A stretch of 64,000 bases of DNA. Source: Acrocarpospora macrocephala. Its GTDB lineage: Bacteria > Actinomycetota > Actinomycetes > Streptosporangiales > Streptosporangiaceae. Location of the stretch: the NCBI RefSeq assembly GCF_009687865.1, contig NZ_BLAE01000005.1:140299-204298 (forward strand). The letters are read 5' to 3'. Made by a program: the position numbers and the translations under genes. Of the stretch, positions 15,147 to 23,179 are shown one piece after another (the stretch's first letter is position 1; every line of letters begins with the position of its first letter). The notes under the pieces were generated by a model. That model was not told the origin of the DNA. It searched no databases and saw nothing but the letters and a program-made list of their open reading frames with translations.

Positions 15147-16337
15147 ATGACATACGACGTGGTAATCGTGGGCGCCGGTGTGGCGGGATGCACCGCCGCG
15201 ATCCTGTACGGCAGAGCCGGCCTGCGTGTCGCGATCATCGAGAAACACCACAACATCTCCACGCACAAGGCGCTGTGTGGGCACTTCGTGCTGGGCGGGA
15301 CGCAGCCGATGTTGCGGCGTACCGGCCTCTGGCAGGCCATGGTGGACGAGGGCGCGGCCGTGGGCGGCATCGCGCGCTGGACCGCGGCCGGGTGGGCCGT
15401 GCCGGAACCCGGCCTGCCCGAGTGCATCAGCCTGCGGAGGGAGAAACTGGACCCCCTCCTGCGGACGCTCGCGGCCGGCACCCCCGGTGTCGACCTTGTG
15501 CTTGGGCGTACGGTGACCGGGCTGATGGAATCGGGCGGGCAAGTCACCGGTGTGCGCGTGGGTGACGAGGAGATCCCGGCGCGGCTCGTCGTCGGCGCGG
15601 ACGGGCACCGGTCGCCGGTGGCACAGTTCGCGGGAGTCGCCGAGGACGTGGCGCCCAACGAGCGTTTCGGACTATGGGCGTACTATCGCGGGGTTGTCCC
15701 ACGTGGTCCGGCGGAAAGCCAGATCTGGTCGCTGGACCCGGACGTCGGCATCCTCGTCCGGACCGACGATGACCTTCACATGCTGGTGGCGTTCCCGGCC
15801 AAGGCCAGGCTCGCCGACTTCCAGGCCGACCGGGCCGGCGCGCTGGAGCGATTCATGGCGTCCCTTCCGGACGCGCCGGACTTGTCCTCGGCCGAGCGGG
15901 TCTCCAAGGTGATCGGGACGAACGACTACCCGTGCGTGAAACGCGATCCGGCCCCGAGGCCCGGGCTCGTGCTGGTGGGGGACGCGGCCATCACCGGCGA
16001 TCCCACCCCGGCCGTCGGCTGTGGCTGGGCGTTCCGGGCCGCCGAATGGCTGGTGGAGTCGACGACTCCGGCGCTGCTCGACGGCTGGGACCTCGAAGCC
16101 GGCATCGCCGCCTATCGCAAAGCGCTCGGCTTCATCGTGAGCCATGACCGGTTCAGCCGGCAGGACGCCCTGGCCCGGCCCATGAACCCGGTGCAGAAAC
16201 TGATCAACAAAGGAGCCCACCGCGATCCCAAGCTCGCCCGCCGCGTCTACCTGTTCGCGATGCGCGCCATCCCCGCATCCGATTTGATCAACCTCCGGAC
16301 CCTCCTTCGCGCCGCCTGGGCCGCGACCCGTCCATGA
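15147..16337 (+). CDS. FAD-dependent oxidoreductase/monooxygenase (geranylgeranyl-reductase-like)
   Basis: This 396-aa flavoprotein has the GR2 fold: an N-terminal FAD-binding GAGVAGC motif (residues 8-14) with the acidic end of strand 2 at IIEKHH. The ADGHRS (DG) motif lies in the middle. The GD motif LVLVGDAAITGDPTPAVGCG contacts the ribityl phosphate. Overall it resembles UbiH/PHBH and tryptophan-halogenase-like or geranylgeranyl-reductase enzymes without a separate NADPH domain. The ATG at 15147 is favoured over an upstream GTG because the dinucleotide-binding strand starts there. It is divergent from the LAL regulator with fewer than 90 bp between. The substrate is unknown. Confidence 0.85.
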   Translation: MTYDVVIVGAGVAGCTAAILYGRAGLRVAIIEKHHNISTHKALCGHFVLGGTQPMLRRTGLWQAMVDEGAAVGGIARWTAAGWAVPEPGLPECISLRREKLDPLLRTLAAGTPGVDLVLGRTVTGLMESGGQVTGVRVGDEEIPARLVVGADGHRSPVAQFAGVAEDVAPNERFGLWAYYRGVVPRGPAESQIWSLDPDVGILVRTDDDLHMLVAFPAKARLADFQADRAGALERFMASLPDAPDLSSAERVSKVIGTNDYPCVKRDPAPRPGLVLVGDAAITGDPTPAVGCGWAFRAAEWLVESTTPALLDGWDLEAGIAAYRKALGFIVSHDRFSRQDALARPMNPVQKLINKGAHRDPKLARRVYLFAMRAIPASDLINLRTLLRAAWAATRP

Positions 16338-16353
16338 ACTCCGCGCCGTGTCG

Positions 16354-16698
16354 TCACCAGTCCCGAGTGCCGATCAGCTCTTCGGCGTCCGCGTCCGCGA
16401 ACCCGTAGGCGTCGGCCACGAACCAGAACTCCTCGGCGATCAACTCCCGCGCGACGGTCTCGATCTCGCTGCCGGCTTCCCAGAAGTCGTCCTGAAGGTC
16501 GTTGAACTCGCAGGTCGCCGCGTGGGTGAAGACGTAGAGAGCGGTCAGGTCGGCGGGCCGCTGGGCCTCGATGCGCGCACATAACCTCAGCAGGATCTCC
16601 CTGCCCTTGTCGACGACCTCGTCGGGGTAGTAGCCATCGGCATACATCCCCTTGAGGAAGGCACGATCCACGACCTGCTGGTTGGTGAGCGGCACCAC
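16354..16698 (-). CDS. Small acidic protein, DUF5713-like
   Basis: This is a 114-aa acidic helical protein with no signal peptide. The motif FLKGMYADGYYPDEVVDKG followed by ILLRLCARIEAQ fits my memory of the DUF5713 family, whose function is unknown. Two adjacent GTG codons can start it; the second (16695) is better spaced from GGGAG. It converges on the FAD enzyme with 16 bp between and lies upstream of nothing obvious, so context gives no role. Gene call is good; family name moderate. Confidence 0.6.
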   Translation of the reverse strand: MVPLTNQQVVDRAFLKGMYADGYYPDEVVDKGREILLRLCARIEAQRPADLTALYVFTHAATCEFNDLQDDFWEAGSEIETVARELIAEEFWFVADAYGFADADAEELIGTRDW

Positions 16699-16742
16699 GG
16701 GGCTCCCGTCATGACGGCGATCAGACGGTCACCCATCCTGCC

Positions 16743-17324
16743 TCACGACACCGACATTCCCGGAACAGGATCTTCCTCGGGGATGATGATTATTGTGCCG
16801 TCGTCCTTGTAGTTCATCATGAATTTCAGGCCGCGGGAGCGCAGGTCGCGCATCAGGGCTTCGGCTTCCGGCTTCGGGAGGCGGATGGGGGGATCCAGGG
16901 AGTATCTGGGTCTTGTGCCGCATACGGCTGCGGCCTCGCCGAATTCTTCGCGCAGTCTGCCGGACAGGGCGTCCAAGTCCACGCCCCGGCGACGCAGCCA
17001 CCGGTCGAAGGAGCCCGATCCGGCGAGGCCGCCCACGAGGAAGCACAGGCTCCAGTCCGCGTCGCCGCCAAGGCCGGCTTGCATGCCTCGGGCCCAGCCG
17101 ATGGCGTGGTTGAGGCCATGCTCCAGCCGGAAGCCGCCGTCGCCGAGCGGTTCCGGCTTGCCGCGTTCGGGGACCGTGAATCCGGTTTCCGTCAGCAGCC
17201 TCCGGGCGCGGGTGTCTTCGACCATGCAGGCCTCGAGGTAATGGTGAAGCCGGATCGTTGTCGTGGCCTCCGGGTCCTCCTTGTCGGCTTCCGCGTATGA
17301 CCTCGCGATTTCGATGAGTTTCAT
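16743..17324 (-). CDS. Hypothetical protein, Clp-N-like N-terminus
   Basis: This 193-aa protein is of unknown function. The N-terminal 50 residues include IRLHHYLEACMVEDTRARRL followed by LLTETGFTV, which resembles half a Clp N-terminal repeat (adaptor-binding helix pair). The middle is Gly/Leu-rich (FLVGGLAGSGSFDRWLRRRG) and the end has a short beta segment (FMMNYKDDGTIIIIPEEDP). A good ribosome site (GGAG, 6 nt) precedes the ATG. No neighbour suggests a job; the 83 bp upstream hold nothing I recognise. Confidence 0.6.
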   Translation of the reverse strand: MKLIEIARSYAEADKEDPEATTTIRLHHYLEACMVEDTRARRLLTETGFTVPERGKPEPLGDGGFRLEHGLNHAIGWARGMQAGLGGDADWSLCFLVGGLAGSGSFDRWLRRRGVDLDALSGRLREEFGEAAAVCGTRPRYSLDPPIRLPKPEAEALMRDLRSRGLKFMMNYKDDGTIIIIPEEDPVPGMSVS

Positions 17325-17407
17325 CTCTGCTCCACGAGAATGCCGGACACGCCGTCATATCGAGGCTAGCCCGCGAGCCGCGCGGACGCGCGTCAGTGCA
17401 ACCGGTC

Positions 17408-18367
17408 TTAGTCGAAGTAGCTGTTGAGGTAGGTCCACGAGTCGGTGATGTCCTGGGTGGCCTGGTGCGGGCCGCGGAGTTCGCGCACGAAGATGGCGAT
17501 GTCGGTGAGCTGCCAGCGAAGGCGGTAGTAGGACAGTCCCGCCGAGTCGGCGACATAGCCGGTGATTTCCGTGTACGCGTCGAGGGTGTCGAGCATCCAC
17601 AGGTCGCGTTCGGGCGGGGCGAGGCGCGCGGTCTCCCAGTCGATGAGTTTCAGGCCGGTACGGGTGCGGATGAAGTTGCCCGGGTGAGGCTCGCCGTGGG
17701 TGATGACCTGGGAGCGGTGCCGTACCTCAGCGGCCAGCTGGTCGAACTCGTTGAGCTGGCGTTCGATGTGGGGCGCGTGGGTGGTCAGCAGGCGGCGCGC
17801 CGGTTCGGAGAAGGGGCCGCCTGTCCAGGGGTGGCCGAGGTTGTTCAGGGCGTCATGGAGGTTGTCCCTGCCTGGCAGGGCGAGGTCGGCGTGCGGGGCG
17901 GTCGCCGCCACGACCGGAGTGGCCTGGTGGAGTTCGGCGAGCAGCGCCGTCACCTCGGGGTGGTCCTGCGGGGGGTGAGCGCCGAAGTCGCCGGATTCGC
18001 CGTCAATGGTGGGAAACACCGAGACGGCGTACCGGGGGTTGAGCCACCAGAGGGGCGTGTCGATTCGGGTGGGGATGGGGGCGACGATGAAGTCGAGGTC
18101 CCGTCCGAGGGTTTGGGCAGTGGAGAGAGCCTGTTCGAGCTCGCTGAACTCCCGGGACGAGTCATCGCCGAGGTCGTCCACGGTGACGAAGCGGGTCCGG
18201 CCGGAGGTTTCGATGGCGGACCAGTGATGACTTCCGGCCCCGAGCGGGAGATGTCTCAGGCCCCGGATGTCGAGCCCCCAGACGTCGGCCAGCACGGCGG
18301 CCAGGTGGGTTTCGTCTACACCCTCCGGTTTGTCCTTCACGGGTGGTGAGTATGGCAGAGCACGCAT
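17408..18367 (-). CDS. Aminoglycoside phosphotransferase-like kinase (APH/ChoK fold)
   Basis: This 319-aa cytosolic small-molecule kinase has the catalytic loop HGEPHPGNF (HG[D/E]xxxxN) near the middle of the C-lobe and the metal-binding LIDWE that replaces DFG. The N-lobe is short and less conserved, with PLGAGSHHWSAI as a likely P-loop-like turn. Similar proteins phosphorylate aminoglycosides, macrolides, homoserine or sugars; the sequence alone does not choose. Starts at 18367, 18340 or 18409 are possible. It is divergent from the MaoC gene, across the palindromic site at 18384-18407. Confidence 0.75.
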   Translation of the reverse strand: MRALPYSPPVKDKPEGVDETHLAAVLADVWGLDIRGLRHLPLGAGSHHWSAIETSGRTRFVTVDDLGDDSSREFSELEQALSTAQTLGRDLDFIVAPIPTRIDTPLWWLNPRYAVSVFPTIDGESGDFGAHPPQDHPEVTALLAELHQATPVVAATAPHADLALPGRDNLHDALNNLGHPWTGGPFSEPARRLLTTHAPHIERQLNEFDQLAAEVRHRSQVITHGEPHPGNFIRTRTGLKLIDWETARLAPPERDLWMLDTLDAYTEITGYVADSAGLSYYRLRWQLTDIAIFVRELRGPHQATQDITDSWTYLNSYFD

Positions 18368-18383
18368 CCCCGGATGGCAATTT

Positions 18384-18407
18384 ATACGCATCGAGCGTAT
18401 GATACGC
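18384..18407. promoter_or_regulatory. Tandem palindromic operator upstream of the MaoC gene
   Basis: Three half-sites ATACGC/GCGTAT/ATACGC make two overlapping inverted repeats. ATACGC-ATCGA-GCGTAT spans 18384-18400, and the perfect 13-bp GCGTATGATACGC spans 18395-18407. A -10-like TATGAT (18398-18403) lies inside the second, so a bound regulator would block the MaoC promoter. The nearby GntR/FCD protein is the obvious candidate. Confidence 0.55.
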
Positions 18408-18429
18408 ATGAATAAGAAAGGCTTGATCC

Positions 18430-18954
18430 ATGACAGTTCACAAGGCGGAGCTCGGCCGGTTCTTCGAAGACTTCGTCACCGGCGATGTCTTCCAGCATCC
18501 GTTCGGACGCACGATCAGCGAAGCCGACTGCGCGTGGTTCACGCTGCTCACGTGCAACACCAACCAGTACCACTTCAACGCGCACCTCGCGCAGCAGAAC
18601 CCCGTGTCCGGCGGGCGCATCCTGGTCAATTCCGGGTTCACCATCGCCCTCGTCCTCGGCCTGTCGGTCATCGACATGAGCCAGAACGCCGTCGCCAACC
18701 TCGGAATGACCGACCTGAGGCTCAAACACCCGGTCTATGTGGGCGACACCCTGTACGCGGAGAGCATCTGCACCGGCACCCGCGCCAGCGCGTCCCGCCC
18801 CGGCTTCGGCATCGTCTCCATGAGCACGCGCGGCCTGAACCAGGACGGCGACGAGGTCCTGTCCTGGGACAGGTCGGTCATGCTGCCCAGCCGGGAGAGC
18901 GGCTACGGCCAGGACTATTTCCCCACGGCCAAGACGGGGCCGATGACGGCCTGA
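18430..18954 (+). CDS. MaoC-family dehydratase, itaconyl/mesaconyl-CoA hydratase type
   Basis: This 174-aa single hot-dog-fold hydratase is predicted to add or remove water on an enoyl-CoA. The substrate-binding region reads FTLLTCNTNQYHFNAHLAQ, so the usual MaoC Asp is Asn while the catalytic His is kept. That pattern, with VANLGMTDLRLKHPVYVGDTLYAE and the RPGFGIV stretch, resembles the mycobacterial Rv2499c/itaconyl-CoA hydratase group as I remember it. AAGG lies 9 nt before the ATG. Together with a CitE-type lyase, an acyl-CoA dehydrogenase and CoA-transferases nearby it could hydrate a branched dicarboxylyl-CoA to a citramalyl-type thioester. Confidence 0.82.
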   Translation: MTVHKAELGRFFEDFVTGDVFQHPFGRTISEADCAWFTLLTCNTNQYHFNAHLAQQNPVSGGRILVNSGFTIALVLGLSVIDMSQNAVANLGMTDLRLKHPVYVGDTLYAESICTGTRASASRPGFGIVSMSTRGLNQDGDEVLSWDRSVMLPSRESGYGQDYFPTAKTGPMTA

Positions 18955-18957
18955 AAA

Positions 18958-18981
18958 GGGGTCAGCCGTACGGCCGACCCC
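18958..18981 (-). terminator. Intrinsic terminator after the GntR gene
   Basis: GGGGTC (18958-18963) pairs with GACCCC (18976-18981), with an inner self-complementary GCCGTACGGC region. On the minus strand the stem is followed by TTTT, so it should end the citE-fadE-gntR transcript. It also lies just after the MaoC stop and could serve both converging genes. Confidence 0.7.
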
Positions 18982-18989
18982 GGAGGGCA

Positions 18990-19814
18990 TCAACCCCAGG
19001 AGATCCGCAACGCCGTGAAGGCCGGATTGGTGTCCTTCAGCCGGCCCAGGTAGAAGGCCATGTGCTCACGCATCAGCCGTTCCGCCTCGTCGGCCTCGCC
19101 GTCGAGGATGGCCTTGCCGATCTCCCTGTGCTCCGCGCAGATGGTCTTCTGAACCGTCGTGGCCGTGATCCCGGCCTCGACGACCTTCGTCGTGTACAGC
19201 TCCTTCAGCGCGGTCGCCACCAGGTCGAACACGCTGTTGCCCGTCATGCTGGCCACCACGTAGTGGAAGTCGTTGGCCGCCTGGACGTACCGGGTGTCCC
19301 CTTCCGAGACGGCCGCCTCCGCCTCAAGGGCCTTCTCCAGCCGTTTGAGCGCCCGCGGGTCGCGATTCTGGGCGCCCAGGCGGGCCACCATCGGCTCGAT
19401 GAACATGCGCGTCTCGATGAGCTCGGTGATGGTGGCGCCGCGGAGGCTCAGGTAGAGCGAGAAGGTCCGCCCGACCTCCCGCGGATCCACGGCTTGCACG
19501 ATCGGCCCGCCACCGGGCCCCGACTTCAGGCTGATGAGGCCGTAGACCTCCAGGATTCGCAAGGCCTCGCGGAGCGAGCCCTTGCCGACCCGGAAGCGCT
19601 CGACCATCGCCGCTTCGTTCGGCAGGCGGTCACCCGGCTGAAGACCCTCGCGGATCACGTCTTCCACGAGCGCGGCGGCGATGCGCTCGGACGTTTTCAC
19701 GGGACGAGACAACTGACCCTGCGTCGTGGTCAGGAACCCCATAGGCATAACTCGTGAGACTACGGCCTCGTCGGCACTCATGAGTACGTCCCGGCTTTCG
19801 ACTTCGTGATCCAT
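18990..19814 (-). CDS. GntR-family regulator, FadR/FCD subgroup
   Basis: This 274-aa regulator has an unusually long N-terminal tail of about 40 residues. The GntR winged HTH follows (about 41-105; LQPGDRLPNEAAMVERFRVGKGSLREALRILE), then an all-helical FCD ligand domain (about 120-255) with metal-type residues around FHYVVASMTGN and HREIGKAI. The ATG at 19814 has AAGG 8 nt upstream and lies 3 nt after the acyl-CoA dehydrogenase stop, so it is cotranscribed with the lyase and dehydrogenase genes. FCD proteins usually sense organic acids or acyl-CoAs. Likely targets are the palindromes at 18384 and 21866. Confidence 0.9.
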   Translation of the reverse strand: MDHEVESRDVLMSADEAVVSRVMPMGFLTTTQGQLSRPVKTSERIAAALVEDVIREGLQPGDRLPNEAAMVERFRVGKGSLREALRILEVYGLISLKSGPGGGPIVQAVDPREVGRTFSLYLSLRGATITELIETRMFIEPMVARLGAQNRDPRALKRLEKALEAEAAVSEGDTRYVQAANDFHYVVASMTGNSVFDLVATALKELYTTKVVEAGITATTVQKTICAEHREIGKAILDGEADEAERLMREHMAFYLGRLKDTNPAFTALRISWG

Positions 19815-19817
19815 GCG

Positions 19818-20990
19818 TCACACCTTGTGCTGTTCGATGAGGCGGCGCGCGATGAGCAACTGCTGAATCTCGTTCGTCCCCTCGCCAAGGATAAGGAGCG
19901 GCGAGTCGCGGTAAAGGCGTTCGACCACGAACTCCTTCGAGTAGCCGTACCCGCCGTGGATACGCATCGCCTCCAGGGTCGCCTCCTGGGCGACCTCGGT
20001 GGCGAACAACTTCGCCATGCCGGCCTCAAGATCCGCGCGGGCCCCGCTCGCCTTCAGCCGGGCGGCGTCCACCACCATCAGCTCCGCGGCCCGGATCTTT
20101 GTGCCCATCTGGGCAAGCTTAATCTGGATGGCCTGGTGGTCGCTGATCGGCTGTCCGAAGGTCTCCCGCTGCTGCGCGTACCTGATCCCGGCCTCGAACG
20201 CCGCGGTCGCGAGCCCCAGCGCCCGGGAGGCCACATTGACCCGCCCCAGCTCCACCGCCGCCAGGAAGTACTTGAAGCCGCGCCCGACCCCGTCCTCGCC
20301 ACCGAGAACCGACGACGCCGGGGTACGGAAGTCCTGGAAGACCAGCTCGGTCGACTCGACGCCCTTGTATCCGAGCTTCTGGAGCTGGGGCGGGACCGTG
20401 AGACCGGGCTGCTCGTGCGCCCCCGGCTCCTTCTCGATGATGAACGCGGTCATCCCGCGGTGGCGCGGTTCCGCCGCCGGGTTCGTGACGGCCAGCAACA
20501 TGACCATGCCCGCGCGCAGGCCGTTGGTGACCCACATCTTCTGCCCGTTGACGACGTAGGAGTCGCCGTCGAGCACCGCCTGGGTGCGGATCGCCTGCAC
20601 GTCGGACCCCGCGTGCGGCTCGGTCATGGAGTACGCCGACCGGAGTTCGCCCGTGGCCATCCTCGGCAGGTATTTGCCGCGCTGCTCCTCGGTGCCGAAA
20701 TGCTCGATCATCCAAGCCGCCATGAAGTGGGTGTTCACCACGCCGGAGAGGCTGATCCAGCCGCGCGACAGCTCCTTCACGACCAGGGCATACGTCAGCA
20801 GATCCAGCCCGAGCCCGCCATATTCCTCAGGAATCGTGATGCCGAACAGGCCCATCTCCTTGAGCTTTTCCACCATCTCCTCAGGGAACTCGTCCCGGTG
20901 GTCGAACTCTGACGCGTACGGGGCGACCTCGGCGTCCACGAAGTCGCGAACCAGGGCGAGGATGTCCCGTTGCTCGGTTGTCAGTTGCAT
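19818..20990 (-). CDS. Acyl-CoA dehydrogenase
   Basis: This is a 390-aa FAD-dependent acyl-CoA dehydrogenase of standard length. Visible signatures are the FAD-binding YSMTEPHAGSDV, WVTNG, the mid-domain ETFGQPISDHQ, the catalytic Glu in ILGEGTNEIQQ and the C-terminal IHGGYGYS. It resembles short- or branched-chain acyl-CoA dehydrogenases (FadE19-like), although chain specificity cannot be read directly. It overlaps the CitE-type lyase by 10 nt and is followed by gntR, forming a three-gene unit. It probably introduces the double bond that the MaoC protein hydrates. Confidence 0.92.
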   Translation of the reverse strand: MQLTTEQRDILALVRDFVDAEVAPYASEFDHRDEFPEEMVEKLKEMGLFGITIPEEYGGLGLDLLTYALVVKELSRGWISLSGVVNTHFMAAWMIEHFGTEEQRGKYLPRMATGELRSAYSMTEPHAGSDVQAIRTQAVLDGDSYVVNGQKMWVTNGLRAGMVMLLAVTNPAAEPRHRGMTAFIIEKEPGAHEQPGLTVPPQLQKLGYKGVESTELVFQDFRTPASSVLGGEDGVGRGFKYFLAAVELGRVNVASRALGLATAAFEAGIRYAQQRETFGQPISDHQAIQIKLAQMGTKIRAAELMVVDAARLKASGARADLEAGMAKLFATEVAQEATLEAMRIHGGYGYSKEFVVERLYRDSPLLILGEGTNEIQQLLIARRLIEQHKV

Positions 20991-21883
20991 TGCGCCTCTT
21001 TCGATGTTGTCACTGAATGCACCTCGGCGGCCCGGAGCGTGGCGCGAGCCCGGCGTGCGACGGGCGCGTCGACGAGCTTGCCGTCGACCACGGCGACCGC
21101 CGATCCAAGGTCCATAGCCTCATCAAGGGCCTGAACCACCCGAGCTGCCTGCTCTCGCTCCCGCTGGGACGGCGCGAAGGCGGTGTTGACGACCGGGACT
21201 TGGCGCGGGTGAATACAGAGCTTTCCCCCCAGGCCGAGCCGCCGGGCCTGCTCCGCCTCGACGCGGGCGCCATCCGGGTCGCCGACGGCGAGATGGACGA
21301 CGTCGAACGGCGCGCGTATCCCGGCGGCCGCCGAGTCCACCACCAGGACCGATCTCGCGTGCAGAAGCTCCGCCGCCGCCGGATCCTCGGCCCAGCCCAG
21401 TTCGGCGCCCAGATCGGCGCCGCCCAGAGCCAGCGCGACGACACGGGTGTGGGAAGCGATCTCGTACGCCCGGCGCAGCCCGGCCGCGGTCTCAATCAGC
21501 GCGATGACGGGAGGACCTTCGTCCCCCAAAGCGACCAGCGACTCCGGTGACGCCTTGGGCAGCATGACCGCGTCCACGGACAAACCGTCCAGCATGCGCA
21601 GATCTTCGGCGGCCCATGGCGTGTCCGTACCGTTGACCCGGAGGATCAGGAGCGCGGCGGCCGGGAGAACCTCGCTCACCAGCTGCCGGGCCGCGTCCTT
21701 GCGGGCAGGCGCGACCGCGTCTTCAAGGTCCAGCACGACCGCGTCGGCACCGCTCGTCCAGGCCCGCGCCACCTTACGCCGATCATCCGCGGGCACGAAC
21801 AGGAGAGATCGCGCTGCCCGCAGGCGCTCGATGGACTCTGCCCCTTCCCCTGCCCCGAAATTCATACTTATGATTCTGTTCAT
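20981..21883 (-). CDS. HpcH/HpaI-family acyl-CoA lyase (CitE/citramalyl-CoA lyase type)
   Basis: This is a 300-aa TIM-barrel CitE-like enzyme. The first strands read RSLLFVPADDRRKV and DAVVLDLEDAV. The Mg-binding Glu is in VIALIETAAGLR and Asp in LALGGADLGAE. The end shows GKLCIHPRQV, as in citrate-lyase-beta and citramalyl-CoA or malyl-CoA lyases. It would cleave a 3-hydroxy-acyl-CoA dicarboxylate into a keto acid and acetyl- or propionyl-CoA. The ATG at 21883 or a second ATG at 21865 may start it; both lie beside the operator at 21866-21887, and no ribosome site is obvious, so a leaderless message is possible. It heads the lyase-dehydrogenase-gntR operon. Confidence 0.88.
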   Translation of the reverse strand: MNRIISMNFGAGEGAESIERLRAARSLLFVPADDRRKVARAWTSGADAVVLDLEDAVAPARKDAARQLVSEVLPAAALLILRVNGTDTPWAAEDLRMLDGLSVDAVMLPKASPESLVALGDEGPPVIALIETAAGLRRAYEIASHTRVVALALGGADLGAELGWAEDPAAAELLHARSVLVVDSAAAGIRAPFDVVHLAVGDPDGARVEAEQARRLGLGGKLCIHPRQVPVVNTAFAPSQREREQAARVVQALDEAMDLGSAVAVVDGKLVDAPVARRARATLRAAEVHSVTTSKEAQCN

Positions 21884-21887
21884 AAGT
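21866..21887. promoter_or_regulatory. Operator palindrome in the citE / CoA-transferase divergent region
   Basis: ACTTATGA (21866-21873) and TCATAAGT (21880-21887) form a perfect 8-bp inverted repeat with a 6-nt centre. The gene starts are only 35 bp apart, so one bound protein could control both. The GntR/FCD regulator of the same operon is a natural candidate for autoregulation. Confidence 0.6.
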
Positions 21888-21918
21888 TAAGATTTCCGCA
21901 ACCCCTGAAGGCACAACG

Positions 21919-23172
21919 ATGACGATGACGATCTCCGCCGGCGACGCGGCCCGGGAGCTCATGTCCGGGCTCGCCGAGCCCGTGGTGCTGGCGGCCATGT
22001 CGCCCCAGCTGCCGGAGACCCTGGTCACCGCGCTCATCCGGGAGGCCCGGGCATCGCAGCGGAGGCTCACCCTGCTGATCGCCGACCTCTCCGGAGCGTG
22101 GGCCTTCATCGACGACGCGATGTCCGACGTCACCGCCGGAACGCTGCGGCTGGTCACCGTCGGCGGTGGAATCCCCCGCCGGCTCGCCCGGCACGTCGAC
22201 TTCATCCCCAATTCGCTCTGGGACTTCGACCGGCTGATTCGCAGCGGTGAGCTCGGTTTCGACATCTTCGTCGAGAGAGTGGGACTCACCACGGATCCGG
22301 GTTACGTCACGCACGGCGACATGATCGGTTTCAGCGATGCCGCCCTCGCCACGCGAGCGCGGGTCGGCTTCGAAGTGGCCCATGCCTTCCCGTATCCAGG
22401 AGCCGGGGGCGTACCCCTCCGGAGAGCCGCCCAGGTGATCGCGGCGGCTCCGCTGGTCGCGCGCCAGCCGAGCGCCGGTCCCCCTGACGCCGTTCAGCGA
22501 CGGATCGCCGATCATGTCGCGGCGCTGGTCCCCGATGGGGCGACGCTGCAGCTCGGGCTGGGTATGATCCCCAATGCCGTCATCCACGCGCTGTCGGTCA
22601 AATCCCACCTCGGCGTTCACTCGGGGATCCTGCCTGGTGAGCTGCAGGCGCTGCTCGCCACCGGAGCCGTCACCGGCAGCCGCAAAGGGCGCGACCGCGG
22701 CAGGCATGTGGCGACGGGCATCCTCGGCGGCGATCCCCGGGGATGGGGTGCGGACGTGCTGCTGAGACCGGTGACCGAGACACACGATCCCCAGCGCCTG
22801 CGCGAGCTGGACTCGCTCTGGGCGATCAACTCCGCCTTCGAGATCGACCTGGCCGGGCAGGTCAACGCCGAGTACGTGCACGGCAGCCGGGTGGCGAACG
22901 GCGGCGGGCAGACGGACTTCATGCGGGCCGCGCACGCGAACCCCGGCGGCGCGGCCGTGCTGGCGCTCCCCGCCCGCTCGCGGTCTGGAGTGTCACGGAT
23001 CGTCCGGTACCTTCCCGCCGGACACACGGTCACGACCTCGGGGAGCGATGTGGACTTCGTGGTGACCGAACACGGGACGGCCGACTTGCGGGGGCGCAGC
23101 GCCGACGAACGAGCCCGTGCTCTCATCGGCATCGCCCACCCGGACGACCGGGCCGGTCTACGCGCTCGCTGA
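21919..23172 (+). CDS. Acetyl-CoA hydrolase/CoA-transferase family protein (class I, Cat1/4-HB-CoA-transferase-like)
   Basis: This is a 417-aa CoA-transferase of the AcetylCoA_hydrolase family. The C-terminal domain is clear: NSAFEIDLAGQVNAEY with the likely catalytic Glu, then GGGQTDFMRAA, ALPARSRSGVSRIV, VVTEHGTADLRGRS and LIGIAHPDDR. The N-terminal domain is more divergent. GAAGG lies 7 nt before the ATG. It is divergent from the CitE-type lyase across the 21866 operator. In itaconate-type pathways an equivalent enzyme loads CoA from succinyl-CoA onto the dicarboxylate, so here it may activate a ring-cleavage acid; acetate/acyl exchange is the alternative. Confidence 0.85.
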   Translation: MTMTISAGDAARELMSGLAEPVVLAAMSPQLPETLVTALIREARASQRRLTLLIADLSGAWAFIDDAMSDVTAGTLRLVTVGGGIPRRLARHVDFIPNSLWDFDRLIRSGELGFDIFVERVGLTTDPGYVTHGDMIGFSDAALATRARVGFEVAHAFPYPGAGGVPLRRAAQVIAAAPLVARQPSAGPPDAVQRRIADHVAALVPDGATLQLGLGMIPNAVIHALSVKSHLGVHSGILPGELQALLATGAVTGSRKGRDRGRHVATGILGGDPRGWGADVLLRPVTETHDPQRLRELDSLWAINSAFEIDLAGQVNAEYVHGSRVANGGGQTDFMRAAHANPGGAAVLALPARSRSGVSRIVRYLPAGHTVTTSGSDVDFVVTEHGTADLRGRSADERARALIGIAHPDDRAGLRAR

Positions 23173-23179
23173 CCCATGC

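Noticed and set aside
14997..15658. Upstream extension of the LAL regulator frame to about 1,040 codons
   Set aside because: The added part lies on the opposite strand of the FAD enzyme gene and has the composition of a shadow frame; the P-loop domain starts at the ATG at 15058.
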